This document shows positions 1 to 11,709 of a stretch of DNA of 64,000 nt, piece by piece. The notes below the pieces were generated by a model, which was given only the letters and a program-made list of their open reading frames with translations, had not been told where the DNA came from and ran no database searches. Position 1 is the first letter of the stretch; each line of letters opens with the position of its first letter. Position numbers and translations under genes: made by a program. The stretch covers positions 80,256,862-80,320,861 of the forward strand of contig NC_080584.1 in NCBI RefSeq assembly GCF_029962835.1, in the 5' to 3' direction. This DNA is from Magnolia sinica (taxonomy: Eukaryota; Streptophyta; Magnoliopsida; Magnoliales; Magnoliaceae).

Positions 1-1135
1 TTGTGAACACTGGACTCTCTTTCTCTCACTGTCACTTTCCTCGATAGAGGGATGGGATGACTAGATGGCTAAATCCCTAAGGGATGAGGCTTCTAGATGC
101 CCTTTGAATCTACTGGATGTTTCTAGGATGGGAGTGGATACTTAAAATGAGAAGTGGAGGGGGCTATTTATAGCCTCCAAACTCAGTTTTCTTATAATTC
201 CTTCAAAGTCCATGCGTAAAAGGCAATTAAAAGATTGTAATTAGAGATTGCTAGATGACATCATCTCATGGGTTGGATGATATGGTAAAAGGATAATTTT
301 AAGCAAGGAGATGGGCATCAGAGTAAACGTACATCACTCACACACTTAAGGTCTGGAAAGGGGTGATCCCACATGCTACAGGGATGCCACTTAAAAGAGG
401 GGGCATGACACATGGTCAGTGGGAAGCTATCTGCCATTGGTACCCATTTGGACTTCCTGCGTTGGCAAGAAGCCTCCCTCACTCATGTGGAAGCTCTGCT
501 GTGAAGGACATTATGTAGAGGTTTTGTATGGTACTCAAATTGGTCGTACTTTTGGGCTTAAGTAGGTGAGTTGATTGGGTTGGCAGACCGGATGAGTGAC
601 TCAGCAAGTTGATTAGATGAGTTAACTTGTCAAGTTAAGTCAAGGCTCTAGGGTTCTAGTTCATAGGCTTCAGGATTAAATTGACTACGTTGACTGGGTT
701 GACTAGGTTGACTAGTTTGAATGGGTTGACTGGGTCGAGTTTAGGGTTTAGGATTGAAGTTCCTAGGTTTTAGGCATATAGGATTAGGGTTTAGGATTGG
801 GGTTTGGTTGATCATCCGTTAATGCAAACTCAATAAGCTTCAGGATTAGACCGGATAAGTTAACTCAACGAGTTGATTAGATGAGTTAACTTGTCGAGTT
901 AAGTCAAGGCTTTAGGGTTCTAGGTTCATAGGATTCAAGATTAGATCAACTGGGTTGACTGGGTTGACTAGGTTGACTGGTTTGAATGGGTTAATTGAGT
1001 AGAGTTTAGGGTTTATGATTGAGGTTCCTAAGTTTTAGGCATCTAAGATTAGAGTTTAGGATTGGGGTTTGGTTGATCATCTGTCAGTACAAACTTAATA
1101 AGCTTATTAGGCTGGGGTGGGGTGTATACAGATGC
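1..1135. repeat. LTR-like repetitive sequence with tandem units
   Basis: No gene is visible. The stretch has a TATA-like CTATTTATAG near 165-174 and is rich in short motifs such as 'gggttgactaggttgac' and 'agggtttagg'. This composition resembles a plant LTR or its flanking repeat, but no primer-binding site or matching partner LTR was found, so the family is not settled. Confidence 0.4.
568..1104. repeat. two tandem units of about 265-270 bp
   Basis: Unit 1 (568-839) and unit 2 (840-1104) can be aligned along their length. Both contain 'ttgattagatgagttaac', 'agtcaaggct', 'ggattggggtttggttgatc' and end in 'taagctt'. Mismatches are scattered throughout, so the duplication is old. Confidence 0.75.
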
Positions 1136-1740
1136 TCCTCTTTGGCAGAGATTATGTTCAACCGAATGTAAAAGCGAGTGAACCCTCACCTTTGCTGGTC
1201 AGTCATGAATTGTGGTTTGGATTCATTGCCTACCTTTGTATCTGTGTCATCTGGTTAATGGAAATAGATAACTCGCATATGTCATGAGGGTTTGAGGAAA
1301 ACTTTGCAATTGTCCCTACGCAGCCCGCTACTTGCAACCCTTTCTCTCCTTATCAGTATTAACATTGTAAATGTATAGTAGAGTCGTTATGCTTTATATG
1401 GCGCCTTACGAGGGTATTGACCCAAACTAAAATGGATGTTGCTTCCTAGATCACCCTAAGAGTAATTGTTTTGCTTGATTGTCAAAATGGTAAGCCGCCC
1501 TGCAATCAGCCTTACAAGAAACTCACTACACCGACTTGGACTTAATCAAGTTGCACAGGCATCCACACCTAGATATGTGCAAGTTACCTTTTTTCATGCA
1601 ATCTTCTGGTTCTCGTGCACACTCCGTCTTCCTTTTCTATAGCTTATTTTTCTCTCATCTCTAATTCCACCTTATATCATAGCTCCATCATTGCTTCTTG
1701 TACACACTCTGTCCTCCTTTTATGCCTTCGCCAAGCCCAG
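1136..1740. other. no gene recognised
   Basis: The stretch between the tandem repeats and the copia remnant holds only short open frames and no motif I recognise. It may be the 3' non-coding part of the copia element or another degenerate retroelement. Confidence 0.3.
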
Positions 1741-4700
1741 AGAAGTTGCACAGAACTTAAACTTTTCTAAGAAAACTACCTTAGTGAGCATGTTCGGTGG
1801 TTTTATGCTGGTGTGAATCTTCTCCAGAGTCACACCTCCTTCCTTTAACACCTGTCAGATAAAATGGTGACAAACATCAATGTGTTTGGTAGTAAGTGAT
1901 AAATAGAACTTTTAGTCAAATCGATAGTACTTCGCCCTCACAATTAACCGACACAGACTCCTATTAAAGTCCCAACTAATTTATCATCCCCCACAACCAA
2001 ACACCTTCCTTGAATGTCTCCATCACTGCCATCTTTTACTATGTCTACTTCAATTGTGGAAAGATCTACCATAAATTGAAGCTTCAACATCCAATCGATC
2101 ACTCCACCTGCTAGCACAAACGAGTAACTAGAAGTTGACTTTTTAAAATCCACATTGTATGCGTAATCAAAATCCACATAACCAACTAACTTGGCCCCTG
2201 ATTTTTAAAAGACAAGACATAGTCTTGTGTACCTCGAATGTATCAACGTAGCCATTTCCTTACTTCCTTGTGTTTCCTTCCAGGGTTGGACATATATTTG
2301 TTAACAACACTAGCCACATGTGAAATATCCGGTCTAGTACAAACTATGATGTACATCAAACTGCCCACCATATTCGAATAAGGCACATGAGACATAACCT
2401 GCTTTTTTTCATCTATTTTAGATATTGTTCCAAAGAAATCTTAAAGTGAGCCACATGGGGAATGCTAACCGACTTTACCTTATCCATCACATACTTGATC
2501 AACACCTTCTCATAGTATTGTCTAAGATAACCAAAGTTTGCTCCTCTTCTCGTCTTTATGGATTTTAATGTCGAGAACCCTCTTTGCAACCCCCAAGTCT
2601 TTCATCTCGAATGTCCGTGATAATTGAGTCTTCAGTACATTGATTTTAGACATGCTATAACTAGTGAATTTGTCATCACTTAGTGTCTTATAATAGACAT
2701 AGTGATCATACTTACTCCTGATAAACTTTTGACTCAACATGAAAAAAATTAAACTTTTTGTACCATGCCTAGGCAACTGTTTCAGGCCATACAACGACCT
2801 TTGTAACCTGTAAACCTTGTTCTTTGCCCCTTTCATTTCGAAGCCTTTTGGTTGCTTCATGTAGATCTGCTCTTCCAATTCCCCATGTAGGAATGCAATC
2901 TTCATGTCTATTTGTTCCAGTTCGAGATCATATTGGGCAAGCAGTGCCAATACGAATTTGATAAACACTCGCTTTACAACTGGCATGAATATCTCAATGA
3001 AGTTGACATCTTCCCTTTGAGCGTATCCCTTTGCTACCAATCTTGCCTTGTATCTATCCCCTTTCTTCTTGAAGATCCACTTGCACCTTATCGCTTTTCA
3101 GCCAACTAGAAGCTCCACTAGCTCCCACGTCTCATTCTTGTACAAGGAGTCTATCTCATCATCCATGGTAGCTTTTCACTTTTTTACATCTGACTCGTCA
3201 AGAGCCTCCTGAAGAGTAAACGAATCCCCCTCATATATAATGAGGGCATATGCGATATTTGAGTTATCCCTATATCTCATTGGTAACCTGTGATCTCGAG
3301 GCAGATTCCTTCGCATAAATGGTTACTCCACCTGCTCTTATACCTCTTTTTGAATTTCTGTCTCAACCTAAATATCATCTTTATCAACCTGAATGTCCGT
3401 AATAAACCTTTCCGGTTCCTCTTGCTTATCCTTACGAAATAAGAATCCTTCGTCAAATTTGACATCACGGCTAAAGATGATTTTCTGTGTGACTCAGTCA
3501 TACAACCTATATCCCTTCACACCACCAGCATAACCAACAAAGATGTAATTTTTGGCTCTTTGGTCTATCTTATCTCTCTCAACTGAGGGTAAATGAGAGT
3601 AAGCTTCACAACCAAACACACATAGTCCCGAGTAGTCTACCTACTGACTACTGCATACTACCTCTGTAATTTTACAATCAATGACCGTAGAAGGGGACTG
3701 ATTCACCAAGTAACAAGCCATGTTAATGACCTTAGCACACATTTTTTTGCCTAACCCAGCATTACTAATCATACATCAGGCCCTCTCCAAGAGAGTCCAA
3801 TTCATCCGCTCAGCCAAACTATTCTGTTCAAATGTGTAGTGCTCTGTGTTGTACCTTACAATCCCTTCATCCTTATAGTATTGATTAAATTAACCACCGT
3901 TATCTGTCCTTAGAACTTTCACCTTTCGCCCTGACTATTTTTCCATCATCACTTTCATTGCTTAAAATTAGTAAAAACATTGGATATACTTTTCATGAAA
4001 TAAACCCATACATTCCTAGAATAGTCACCAATGAATGTGATAAACTTTGACAATCCTCCAACGGAAACCATAGGCGACGATCCTCATACATCAGAATGCA
4101 CATAATCAAGAACTCCCTTATATACATGTTTGCTAGATTTAAAAGAAAATATTGAATGTTTACCATATATATGATGCTCGCATATAATTAAAACAAAACT
4201 TTTAAAAGATAGAATTAAATAATGATTAGAAAGTACCTTCATATCCCACTCACTCATGTGACCCCGACATGCATGTCATATACGTGTAAATATGGAATCT
4301 ACTGCAGACACTGTAGTTTTACCCAATGAAGTGCTCCCGATCAACTTATAAAGGTTTCTGCTCCTCTATGCATTCTTAACAATGAGCACCCCCTTTAAAA
4401 CTTTAAAGACGAGATTAAAACCAGCGAACTTACACCCAAGCGCCTCGAGTGCTCCAAGAGATACCAAGATCATCCTCATCTCAGGAATGTGTCTCACTTT
4501 GGTCAAGTTATGCTCCTAGCTATTAAACATCTTGATGTACACTATTTCAACACCCACTACATTATAGGCATTATCATTGCCCATAAATACCTGGTCATCA
4601 TCGTACTCTCTGTAACTAGTGAACCAACTCTGATGAAGAGTCATGTGATATGAAGACCCAGTGTCCAAAATTCACTCATCCCTATGATCATCGTACAAGT

Positions 4701-5900
4701 GTCTGATGATAGACACCAGCAACACATCACTATTGCTCATACCTACATTAGACTCGGCAGTGTTGGCTTCCATAGAAGAAGCCTCTTTGTTCTCTTTCCT
4801 TGCCCTAGGATTTGTATAATCATTCTTTATGTGCCATGACATCTCACATTTTTTTCACTTCAACTTTTCATTACCCTCGCCCTTGGATTTGGATCTCAAT
4901 TAAGAAGATCCACTGTCTTGCTAAAAAATTTTCCCCCTCATAAATAATGCATCAGTAAAGGCCCCCGTGTTACCATTTTTCTTTCTCATCACCTTTCCTT
5001 GAAAGGTTGAGATAACAGTATCAACATTAAGGGACATTTTACCAATGCACAACGTGTCTTTGAAAGACTCATATGAAGCCGAGAGAAAATTTAACGAGAT
5101 GCATGCCTGATCTTCATCCTTAACCATTTCCTCCACATCCAACAATTTACAAATCATCTTATTAAAGTTGTTAATGTGGACCTCAACATCATCTCCCTCT
5201 GTCATCTTAAGATTGAACAACTGCAACCTCAAATATAGGCGATTTTCAAGAGATTTCTTCGCATAGATGTCCTCTAAATTCATCCATAAACTTGTTGTAG
5301 ATTTCTCTCTCATGACATTATAGAGGACCTCATCGTTAAACACAATTGGATGGAGGTTCTCACTTTCTTATCCAATTTGTTCCATTCATCATCTTACATA
5401 GATTCTGGTTGCTTTTCAAAGACTTCGTTCAATCCTTGCTCAACTAATTATAGGCGAATCATCTTGACCTTTCATAATTCAAAATTGTTTTTCCCAAAGT
5501 ACTTCTCAACATCGAACTTAATATTAAATGTCATTGATACTCTACTTTCAGATTCAACTTGCGCCCCAACATTAAGATCTGATACCACTCGTTAAGCAAC
5601 TGCGGAAGCACACAAAGAAGAACCAAGTAGAGAATTTCAATAGCACAATCAAGCACAATCACAAAGACTCTAAATTTAACATGAAAAATTCCTTTCAAAA
5701 AAAAACCATGGTACAAAGCGACAAATATCACTATGAAAACAGAAAATATAATAGATCAAAAGAATACCCAATTCGAACAAGCCTCAAATTTTCCCTTACA
5801 AACCCTTAAGAACTCTAGGAACAAATTAGGAAGCTCCAATATATATACACCCCAATCCCGATTACCCCTTATTTATAGCTTTAGGTAGAATCACAATCGA
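1741..5900 (-). mobile_element. Ty1/copia LTR retrotransposon, broken fossil
   Basis: The element reads on the minus strand. Recognisable parts from its 5' side are a gag of the UBN2 type (about 4921-5343), a zinc-knuckle/protease zone (about 4600-4900), an integrase zone (about 3500-4250), reverse transcriptase (about 2522-3040, with 'YGLKQ' and 'MKIAFLHGEL') and an RNase H zone (about 1790-2400). A Met-tRNA primer-binding site (minus 'TGGTATCAGATC') lies near 5577-5590, so the 5' LTR should lie just beyond it. No matching second LTR was found and the outer limits are approximate. Many breaks are present, so it is an old, inactive copy. Confidence 0.8.
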
Positions 5901-5934
5901 AATCAGAAATAAATCCCGCAAAGTTTTGTAATTA

Positions 5935-6245
5935 TTTTTAGTGACGGAAACTATCATCGCTAAAAGCTTAACATTCATTTTTTAGGGACGAAAATATTCG
6001 TTGCTAAAAGTTTTTTTAGCGACGAAAATATTCGTCGCTAAAAGTTTTTTCAACGACGAAAATATTCGTCGCTAAAAAGCTTATCTTTGTCGACGATTCA
6101 AATTTTTTGTCGATAAAAATCTCGTGTTGGCCTTTTAGCGACGAAGTTAACGACGAAAATTTTCTCCGCTAAAAGTTTTTAGCTACGAAAATTTTGCTTT
6201 TGGCGATGAAAATTTTCGTCGCTAAAGGTGGGATTTCTTGTAGTG
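5935..6245 (-). mobile_element. CACTA transposon end with subterminal array
   Basis: The right edge reads 'gggatttcttgtagtg', the reverse complement of a CACTACAAGAAATCCC terminus. Inside it are repeated palindromic motifs of the type 'agcgacgaaaat...' and 'cgtcgctaaaag'. This is the usual CACTA layout of a short terminal repeat plus a subterminal array. No opposite end was found nearby, so this is a fragment. It shares its motif style with the array at 17781-18390. Confidence 0.7.
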
Positions 6246-6725
6246 ATTAATAGACCATCAATGACATTAAACCCACTTTGATGATATCAAACTAATACCA
6301 AAACACTCCAACAAATAATCATAGATTTCCTGGATGTTTCTGATGGCATTGAGCATGCCCTCGATGTCATTGAAACTAACTTCAAAGGCATCGAACAAGT
6401 TACCAAAGTGTTTAGTGATCAACATGAGAAAATTCAAAATTTCTCCATGATATCGAGCTGGATTTCAATGGCTTCCAACTCTCATCCCCAACCATGTTAA
6501 ATTACATATTTAAGACATCAATCAACTAGGTCATGGTCTCGCTCACATGGTCTCGCCCATGCCGGTTGGGGTCGCAACGAATCGTGCTCTTATTGAATGC
6601 TTGACGATCAGTCATACGTCACTGGTGTAAGAATATTACACCTGTGTGGGGCCAACAGTCGAAGTTGATAAATTACTCAATCAGTACGTTGGAGATTTGT
6701 CTGATGATTGGACCTGTCCATCTTC
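6246..6725. other. no gene recognised
   Basis: AT-rich spacer between a CACTA fragment and a hairpin element. I see no coding or RNA feature. Confidence 0.4.
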
Positions 6726-7309
6726 TAGGGGCGCGGATTAGATACTGACAAGGTCAGTGACCAAATCGCTACTGAAGTGACGTCACCAAGCTCTGTTGGC
6801 CCCACCCTGTTGCATGTGTTATATCCATACCGTCCATCCATTTGGAGAGATCATTTTGTGGCATGATAAAAATAATGAGATAGATCTAAAGTTTAAGTGG
6901 ACCCACCATAGAAAACAATGGGGATAGTGACATCCACCGTTCAAAACTTCTTAGGGGTTACAGAAGTTTCCGATCAAGCTTATATTTTTGTTTTCACTTC
7001 ATTTATCTCTATGTTAATTTATGAATAGGTTGGATCTAAAAATACATCATGGTGGGCTCTATAAATGTTTCAACGGTGGGTGTGACTGATCCCATGGTTT
7101 TCTGCGGTGGGTCCACTCGAACTTTAGATCTATCTTATTCTTTTTCTAATGCCATAAAATGATCTCTACAAATGGTTAGACGGTATAGATACAACACATA
7201 CATCATAGTGTGTCCACGGAGCTTAGTGGGGTCCATGGAGCTTGCTGACGGGACTTCTAGCGATTTGGCTACTGACCTTGTCAGTATCTAATACGCCCCC
7301 GAGAAACGG
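6726..7309. mobile_element. hairpin MITE with long inverted arms
   Basis: The left arm begins near 'gggcgcggattagatactg' and the right arm ends 'cagtatctaatacgccccc', its inverted copy. The arms continue inward with 'gacaaggtcagt' and its complement, and with the 'catccattt...aaatgg' pair. The element is about 580 bp and nearly its whole length can fold. It carries no coding capacity. No clear target duplication was found, so the superfamily is uncertain. Confidence 0.75.
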
Positions 7310-8318
7310 AAGGAAAAGGAAAAGCACATGATATATTTTCCTTTTACTAAAGGAAGTCAGCTTTGTCATTATAATCACTCGCATGATGGGACCCACGTAG
7401 AGAGATGGTCGGATGAGTAGCAACCATTTCAAACGATCGACGGTTCAACTTGCCCGAACCTCGAGCTCAATGGTAAGCATGAAAGAAATAAAAATAAATA
7501 AATAGAAAGGCACTGAATGAGGCATGGTCCAGTAAGCATGGAGAAATCGCAACCTTGACCGTAGATTTGTGCATGTTGAAGCCACTGAAAGCTTTCTAAG
7601 GAAGCCAATGGCAAGATGACCATAATGGCCGAATGGCCTTTCTTTATGGGCTATAAGCTAGCAATCCACGTTATTATTGTGGTCCTCATCACCATATAAA
7701 ATTTCCACGCGAAGGGTGGTCCACCCTTTCAACGGACCAACGCATACTGTTATCTGCATACACGTGCACCTGCATGCCATGCACAGGCATATGTAAATGC
7801 TCATGAAAATCTAACTTTTGACTAAAAGACAGATAAATGAACAGCCGTTGGATGAAGGGGATCTTGAAGTTAATTTTTTTAATTATTAATTTTCTCCATT
7901 TCCCTTCCATTATCCCCTTGATCCAAGGAGTGGTGGGCCACTCCAATTGCGCTGTCGTGGCTTGGACCATTAGGAGGACAAAGGGTTATAATAGAATGCA
8001 TGATCGTGCTAAGAAGTTGGAACCCAATCTTCTGTATCTTTGCCCCTCTTTCGATTACAAAGTTGAAATCTCAGCCATCCAAATGATCCTTTCCCTTTTC
8101 CTTTCTTTTATTTTCTTTCTTTTTCTTTTTCCTTTTTCTTTTTTAAAATTTATTTACCTATCTTTTTCGTATTGCGAAGATGCCTCCCTTTGCCTCCATC
8201 ACAAGGCAAGATGTGGGCCCCATTTCAAGGTGGCATTAGACCGGGCCGGACCTGAATTTGAAGTAGGCCGGGCCTTGGTTTTGCTATACTTTCAAGGGCC
8301 GACCTAAGACTGAAGGCA
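7310..8318. other. no gene recognised
   Basis: The stretch contains a CT-rich tract near 8090-8150 and scattered short open frames that resemble no known protein. No repeat boundaries were found. Confidence 0.35.
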
Positions 8319-9553
8319 TAGGGGTGTCAATGAGTCAAATTGGGGTTGGGTCCTATAGCATCCATACCCATGATAACCGGGTTCAGGTATTGATATGTCC
8401 GGGTCGTTTCAGGTCCGAGTCTAGTCCTTTAAGACACAGGCTGGATCTGCTCAAATTAATATAATTTACATGGTTGCGCCCACCCGATGAAAGTATTAGA
8501 TTGCACACACATGTGTCACCTTTACATGTGCATGGTCTCTAAACAGGCTCTCTGACATGCATGTGACTTTTAGGAACCTTATTTGTTTTGCTAGAGGAAT
8601 TGGAAAATGATACTACTAGGTGAACCTCATTGGAGCTTTGCGGACCCCATCTGTTGGACATTTGAACCATGCATTTGGTGTGTCACACTACAGGAAAATT
8701 AGTACTGTGACTCTTCATGGTTGGATTTACCAACCGCATCTCAATGGCTCAACAGATAATCAAGAAGGTTTTAACAGTTGAACGTCCACTCTCAATTATT
8801 TCCTTTATTGGCCCCACTTAAGTCATGAATTAGCCTTATTTTTTATCCCATGGCTCACCATATGAAGGACACATCTGATGGATGGAGTGGATACCCCACA
8901 CACATCATGATGAGGCATGTAGAGCTCAACCCTTAGGAAGTTTCCATGAGGTCGACCTCAAAGAGGACGTGCTTTTGCAGGTGACCCCAACACTAGGCCA
9001 GTTAGCTGGTGTCAAAGCTCTATGGGCTCCACCATGCATGTTTTATCCACACGGTCCATCGATTTTTCAAGATGAGGCCGATTAAAATCTCAAGTGGATC
9101 ACACCACAGGAAACAGTGGGAATTGAATGTTATGGTTGGAAACTTCATGAGGCCGCCGTGAAGTTTATTTGTCATCTAACCTGTTCATGAGGTGACACAA
9201 ACCTAGATTTAAAGGAAAACACAAATATCAGCTTGATCCAAAACTTATATAGACCTGAAGAAGTTTTCAACTGTAACATCTAATGCCCACTGGTTCCCAT
9301 GGTGTGGCTTACCTGAGACTTGGAATTGCCTCATTTTTTTTTAGCTCATGCCCCCAAATGATCTGAAAAAATGGATGGACAGCGCCGACAATACACATAA
9401 GCTAGCTATTGGGGTTACCAGCCAAACCGCGTCCCCTCAAAGAACTTTTCCTCGAATAATCAATATATGATACTGAGTAAATAATTCTATTATTAAATCA
9501 AACTGGGTTGGGTGCATCTGGTCCCCACGGATCTGGTACGATTGACAGCCCTA
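8319..9553. mobile_element. hAT-like non-autonomous element (tentative)
   Basis: The left end 'taggggtgtcaatgagtc' and the right end 'gattgacagcccta' are imperfect inverted repeats of the TAGGGGTGTCAAT type common at plant hAT MITE ends. The interior has no transposase and contains a nested hairpin element (about 8990-9436). The flanking 8 bp do not match well, so the target duplication is lost or the limits are wrong. Confidence 0.45.
8990..9436. mobile_element. hairpin MITE
   Basis: The left arm has 'gctccaccatgcatg' followed by 'cacggtccatcgattt'. The right arm has 'aaaatggatggacagcgcc'. The outer arms 'ttagctggtg' and the 'accagc' side are loosely complementary. It belongs to the window-wide hairpin family and sits inside the hAT-like element. 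Confidence 0.6.
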
Positions 9554-9726
9554 GCGAGAACATTACATGCCCATTTATGATATTACGTGGAGAGGTTCGA
9601 TTATAAGGGGCCGGGCCCGGGCTTCACTTTGGGCCCGGTGTGGATTATCTAACCCGGCCCTGGTTCCATTGTCACCTTCTCTTCAAGCTTCTCTTTAAGT
9701 AGCATGCACCTCTTGTAGTCGAGACC

Positions 9727-11709
9727 ATGCAAGTTGTTGTTAAAATGTCACAGCTAATCCTCCTTTTTCTGATAAACAAGTTCGTGGATGCTGTTAACGA
9801 GGAAACTACATCCAACTTGCCCTACAAAAGCATGTTTTTGAAGATCAAGGATGATCTAAAAAAGGTCAGCAACTGGATCTCTAATGATCCATCGATTCTC
9901 TCCGAAGTAAAGACCGAAGGTCCATCCGCTCTCTCCAAAGCAAAGACCGAAGATCCATCTGCTCTCTCCAAAGTAAAGACCGACGATCCATCTGCTCTCT
10001 CCGAAGAAAAGACCGATGATGCATCTGCTCACTACAAAGTAAAAGCTGACGATTTACGAGAGTCTATGTACAGCCTAGACGAGATCTTGAGGGAGTGCCT
10101 GATGCTGTCCAAGAAGCGCAAGGAGAGGGGGAAAATCTGCATGAATTTGTATTCTCCCCACGAGCTGTGCACTCTAAGCAAGTTCAATGAGAAATTGCAA
10201 AAGATCAAGCAGTATCTCCACGGCATCCGGAGTAATATACCGCCTGGGCTGGAGGATTCCATCCGCGGTGGTGCACCAGACACAAAAGAAAAACGTCTTC
10301 AATGGACTTCGAGCGCCATCGACGAGACTAAGATATATGGGTGGGACAAGGATGTGGAGGAGATCAACAAGGAACTCATCAAGGAGGGCACCGATCTCAA
10401 CAAAGTCGGGATCGTCGGCATGTTTGGCAGTGGAAAAAGCACATTGGCCCAGAAGATATTCGTGAGCGAGGACGTGCTCGACACCTTCCCGCTCAGATTA
10501 TGGGTGTGGGTCTCGCCACAATGCACAAAAGAAGAGCTCGTTCGTAGGATGCTTGATAATCTTGGAGTGGAAGAGGAGGAAATCGAAAAGACTCTCGAGA
10601 TCGATCCGACCAAGAACAAGATCGGCGTGTTGCTGTTCATCCTCTACCTCCAGCTGCTAGACAAGAGGTATCTCATAGTGTTTGATGACGTTTGGAACCT
10701 CGATGGTTGGTACTGCAACTTGCAAGATGAACCACCCGAAGATAAGGAGTGGGACCATTTGGCTCATGGGCTGCCAAAGGGTAACGGGAGCGCGATCATC
10801 ATCACGAGTAGGAAGGAAGACGATGCGAGGAAGATGGTCGGCAAGGGGAAGATATATACTCCCAAACCTCTTATAGGAGATGATGGGTGGACCTTGTTTA
10901 AGAGCGCATTTGAAGAAGAGGTGAATACGTTACCGGCTGAAGATGCGAAGACGTTGACCCTTGAGTCGTTGAAAGACTTGAAACAGGAGATCACTATCAA
11001 GTGCGGTGGCCTTCCGTTGGCATTGATCACAGCCGGGAAGGAGATGGTCCATGAGAAATTGAAGACGGAACGGGAGAATGTTGGGATGGAGATGTTGCAA
11101 TATGTTAAACTGAAAGATAAGAATCCTGTTCAAGATGAAGCGCAAGCTGAGAAACAGAAAGACAAGGCCACTGTTCGTGATGGAGAGCAAGCTGATAAAC
11201 AGAAAGGGGAGGACACTGTTACTGGGGAAGGCTCCGGCCACTCTGTTCGTGATGGAGCACAAGCTGGGAAACAGAAAGCGGAGGATGATCATATTTCTGA
11301 GGAAGGATCTTCTCACGCTGATCGTGATGGAGCAGAAGCTCAGAAACAGAACGTGGAGGAGGGTGTTGCTGAGGAAAGCTCCAGGCAAACTGTTCGTGAT
11401 AGAGCTCAAGCTGAGAAAAAGAAAGAAAAGGTTGAGAAAAAGAAAGCGAAGGATGCTGTTGCTGAGGAAAGCTCCGGGCAAACTGTTGGTGATAGAGCGC
11501 AAGCTGATAAAAAGAAAGAAGAAGCAGAGAAAAAGAAAACAGAGGATACTGTTGCGGAGGAAGGCTCTGGTCACGCTGTTCGTGATGGAGCTCAAGCTGA
11601 GAAACAGAAAGCGGAGGAAGGCTCTAGTCATGCCGTTCGTGATGGAGCTCAAGCCGAGAAACAGAAAGTGGATGATGCTGTGGAAGAAGGCTCCGATCAC
11701 GATGGCTGA
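9727..11709 (+). CDS. CC-NB-ARC resistance-like protein lacking LRR, with charged repeat tail (660 aa)
   Basis: Plant NB-ARC proteins are intracellular immune switches that bind ATP. The NB-ARC core is clear: P-loop GMFGSGKSTLA (231-241), kinase-2 YLIVFDDVW (315-323), RNBS-B GSAIIITSRK (354-363) and CGGLPLAL (426-433). Residues about 20-170 resemble an Rx-type coiled coil ('DLRESMYSLDEIL'), but it is split by five 11-residue repeats (55-109). After GLPL there is no RNBS-D, MHD or LRR. Residues about 468-660 are instead a charged repeat tail of VRDGAQAEKQK-type units. The frame is uninterrupted in one exon. The first ATG (9727, 'gagaccATGc') is used; Met7 at 9745 is an alternative. No TATA box is obvious upstream. 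At 660 residues it is shorter than the 850-1000 usual for CC-NB-LRR proteins. Without MHD and LRR it could be a truncated signalling partner, a decoy or a decaying paralogue. The NB-ARC call is secure; the function is inferred. Confidence 0.9.
   Translation: MQVVVKMSQLILLFLINKFVDAVNEETTSNLPYKSMFLKIKDDLKKVSNWISNDPSILSEVKTEGPSALSKAKTEDPSALSKVKTDDPSALSEEKTDDASAHYKVKADDLRESMYSLDEILRECLMLSKKRKERGKICMNLYSPHELCTLSKFNEKLQKIKQYLHGIRSNIPPGLEDSIRGGAPDTKEKRLQWTSSAIDETKIYGWDKDVEEINKELIKEGTDLNKVGIVGMFGSGKSTLAQKIFVSEDVLDTFPLRLWVWVSPQCTKEELVRRMLDNLGVEEEEIEKTLEIDPTKNKIGVLLFILYLQLLDKRYLIVFDDVWNLDGWYCNLQDEPPEDKEWDHLAHGLPKGNGSAIIITSRKEDDARKMVGKGKIYTPKPLIGDDGWTLFKSAFEEEVNTLPAEDAKTLTLESLKDLKQEITIKCGGLPLALITAGKEMVHEKLKTERENVGMEMLQYVKLKDKNPVQDEAQAEKQKDKATVRDGEQADKQKGEDTVTGEGSGHSVRDGAQAGKQKAEDDHISEEGSSHADRDGAEAQKQNVEEGVAEESSRQTVRDRAQAEKKKEKVEKKKAKDAVAEESSGQTVGDRAQADKKKEEAEKKKTEDTVAEEGSGHAVRDGAQAEKQKAEEGSSHAVRDGAQAEKQKVDDAVEEGSDHDG
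9889..10053 (+). repeat. in-frame 33-bp tandem repeat, five units
   Basis: Five consecutive 33-bp units encode PSILSEVKTEG, PSALSKAKTED, PSALSKVKTDD, PSALSEEKTDD and ASAHYKVKADD. The period is exactly 11 codons, so the frame is preserved. The array sits where an Rx-type coiled coil normally has a short loop between helices. Confidence 0.9.
11128..11706 (+). repeat. in-frame variable repeat encoding the C-terminal tail
   Basis: About eight units of 19-31 codons follow the pattern VRDGAQAEKQK, then acidic residues, then EEGSGHA. Units start near residues 470, 483, 507, 532, 556, 587, 618 and 637. Two middle units carry an extra lysine-rich insert ('KKKEKVEKKKAKD' type). The reverse strand is also open here, which follows from the repeat composition. 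Confidence 0.85.

Noticed and set aside
7429-8307. Several open frames of 60-156 codons on both strands
   Set aside because: No family resemblance, low-complexity CT/Phe-rich content and no splice or start context. They are treated as chance.
10930-11700. 256-codon open frame on the minus strand opposite the NB-ARC tail
   Set aside because: It is antisense to the repeat-encoding tail and consists of the same repeat read backwards (hydrophobic FLFLSLSSIT-like). It is a composition effect, not a gene.
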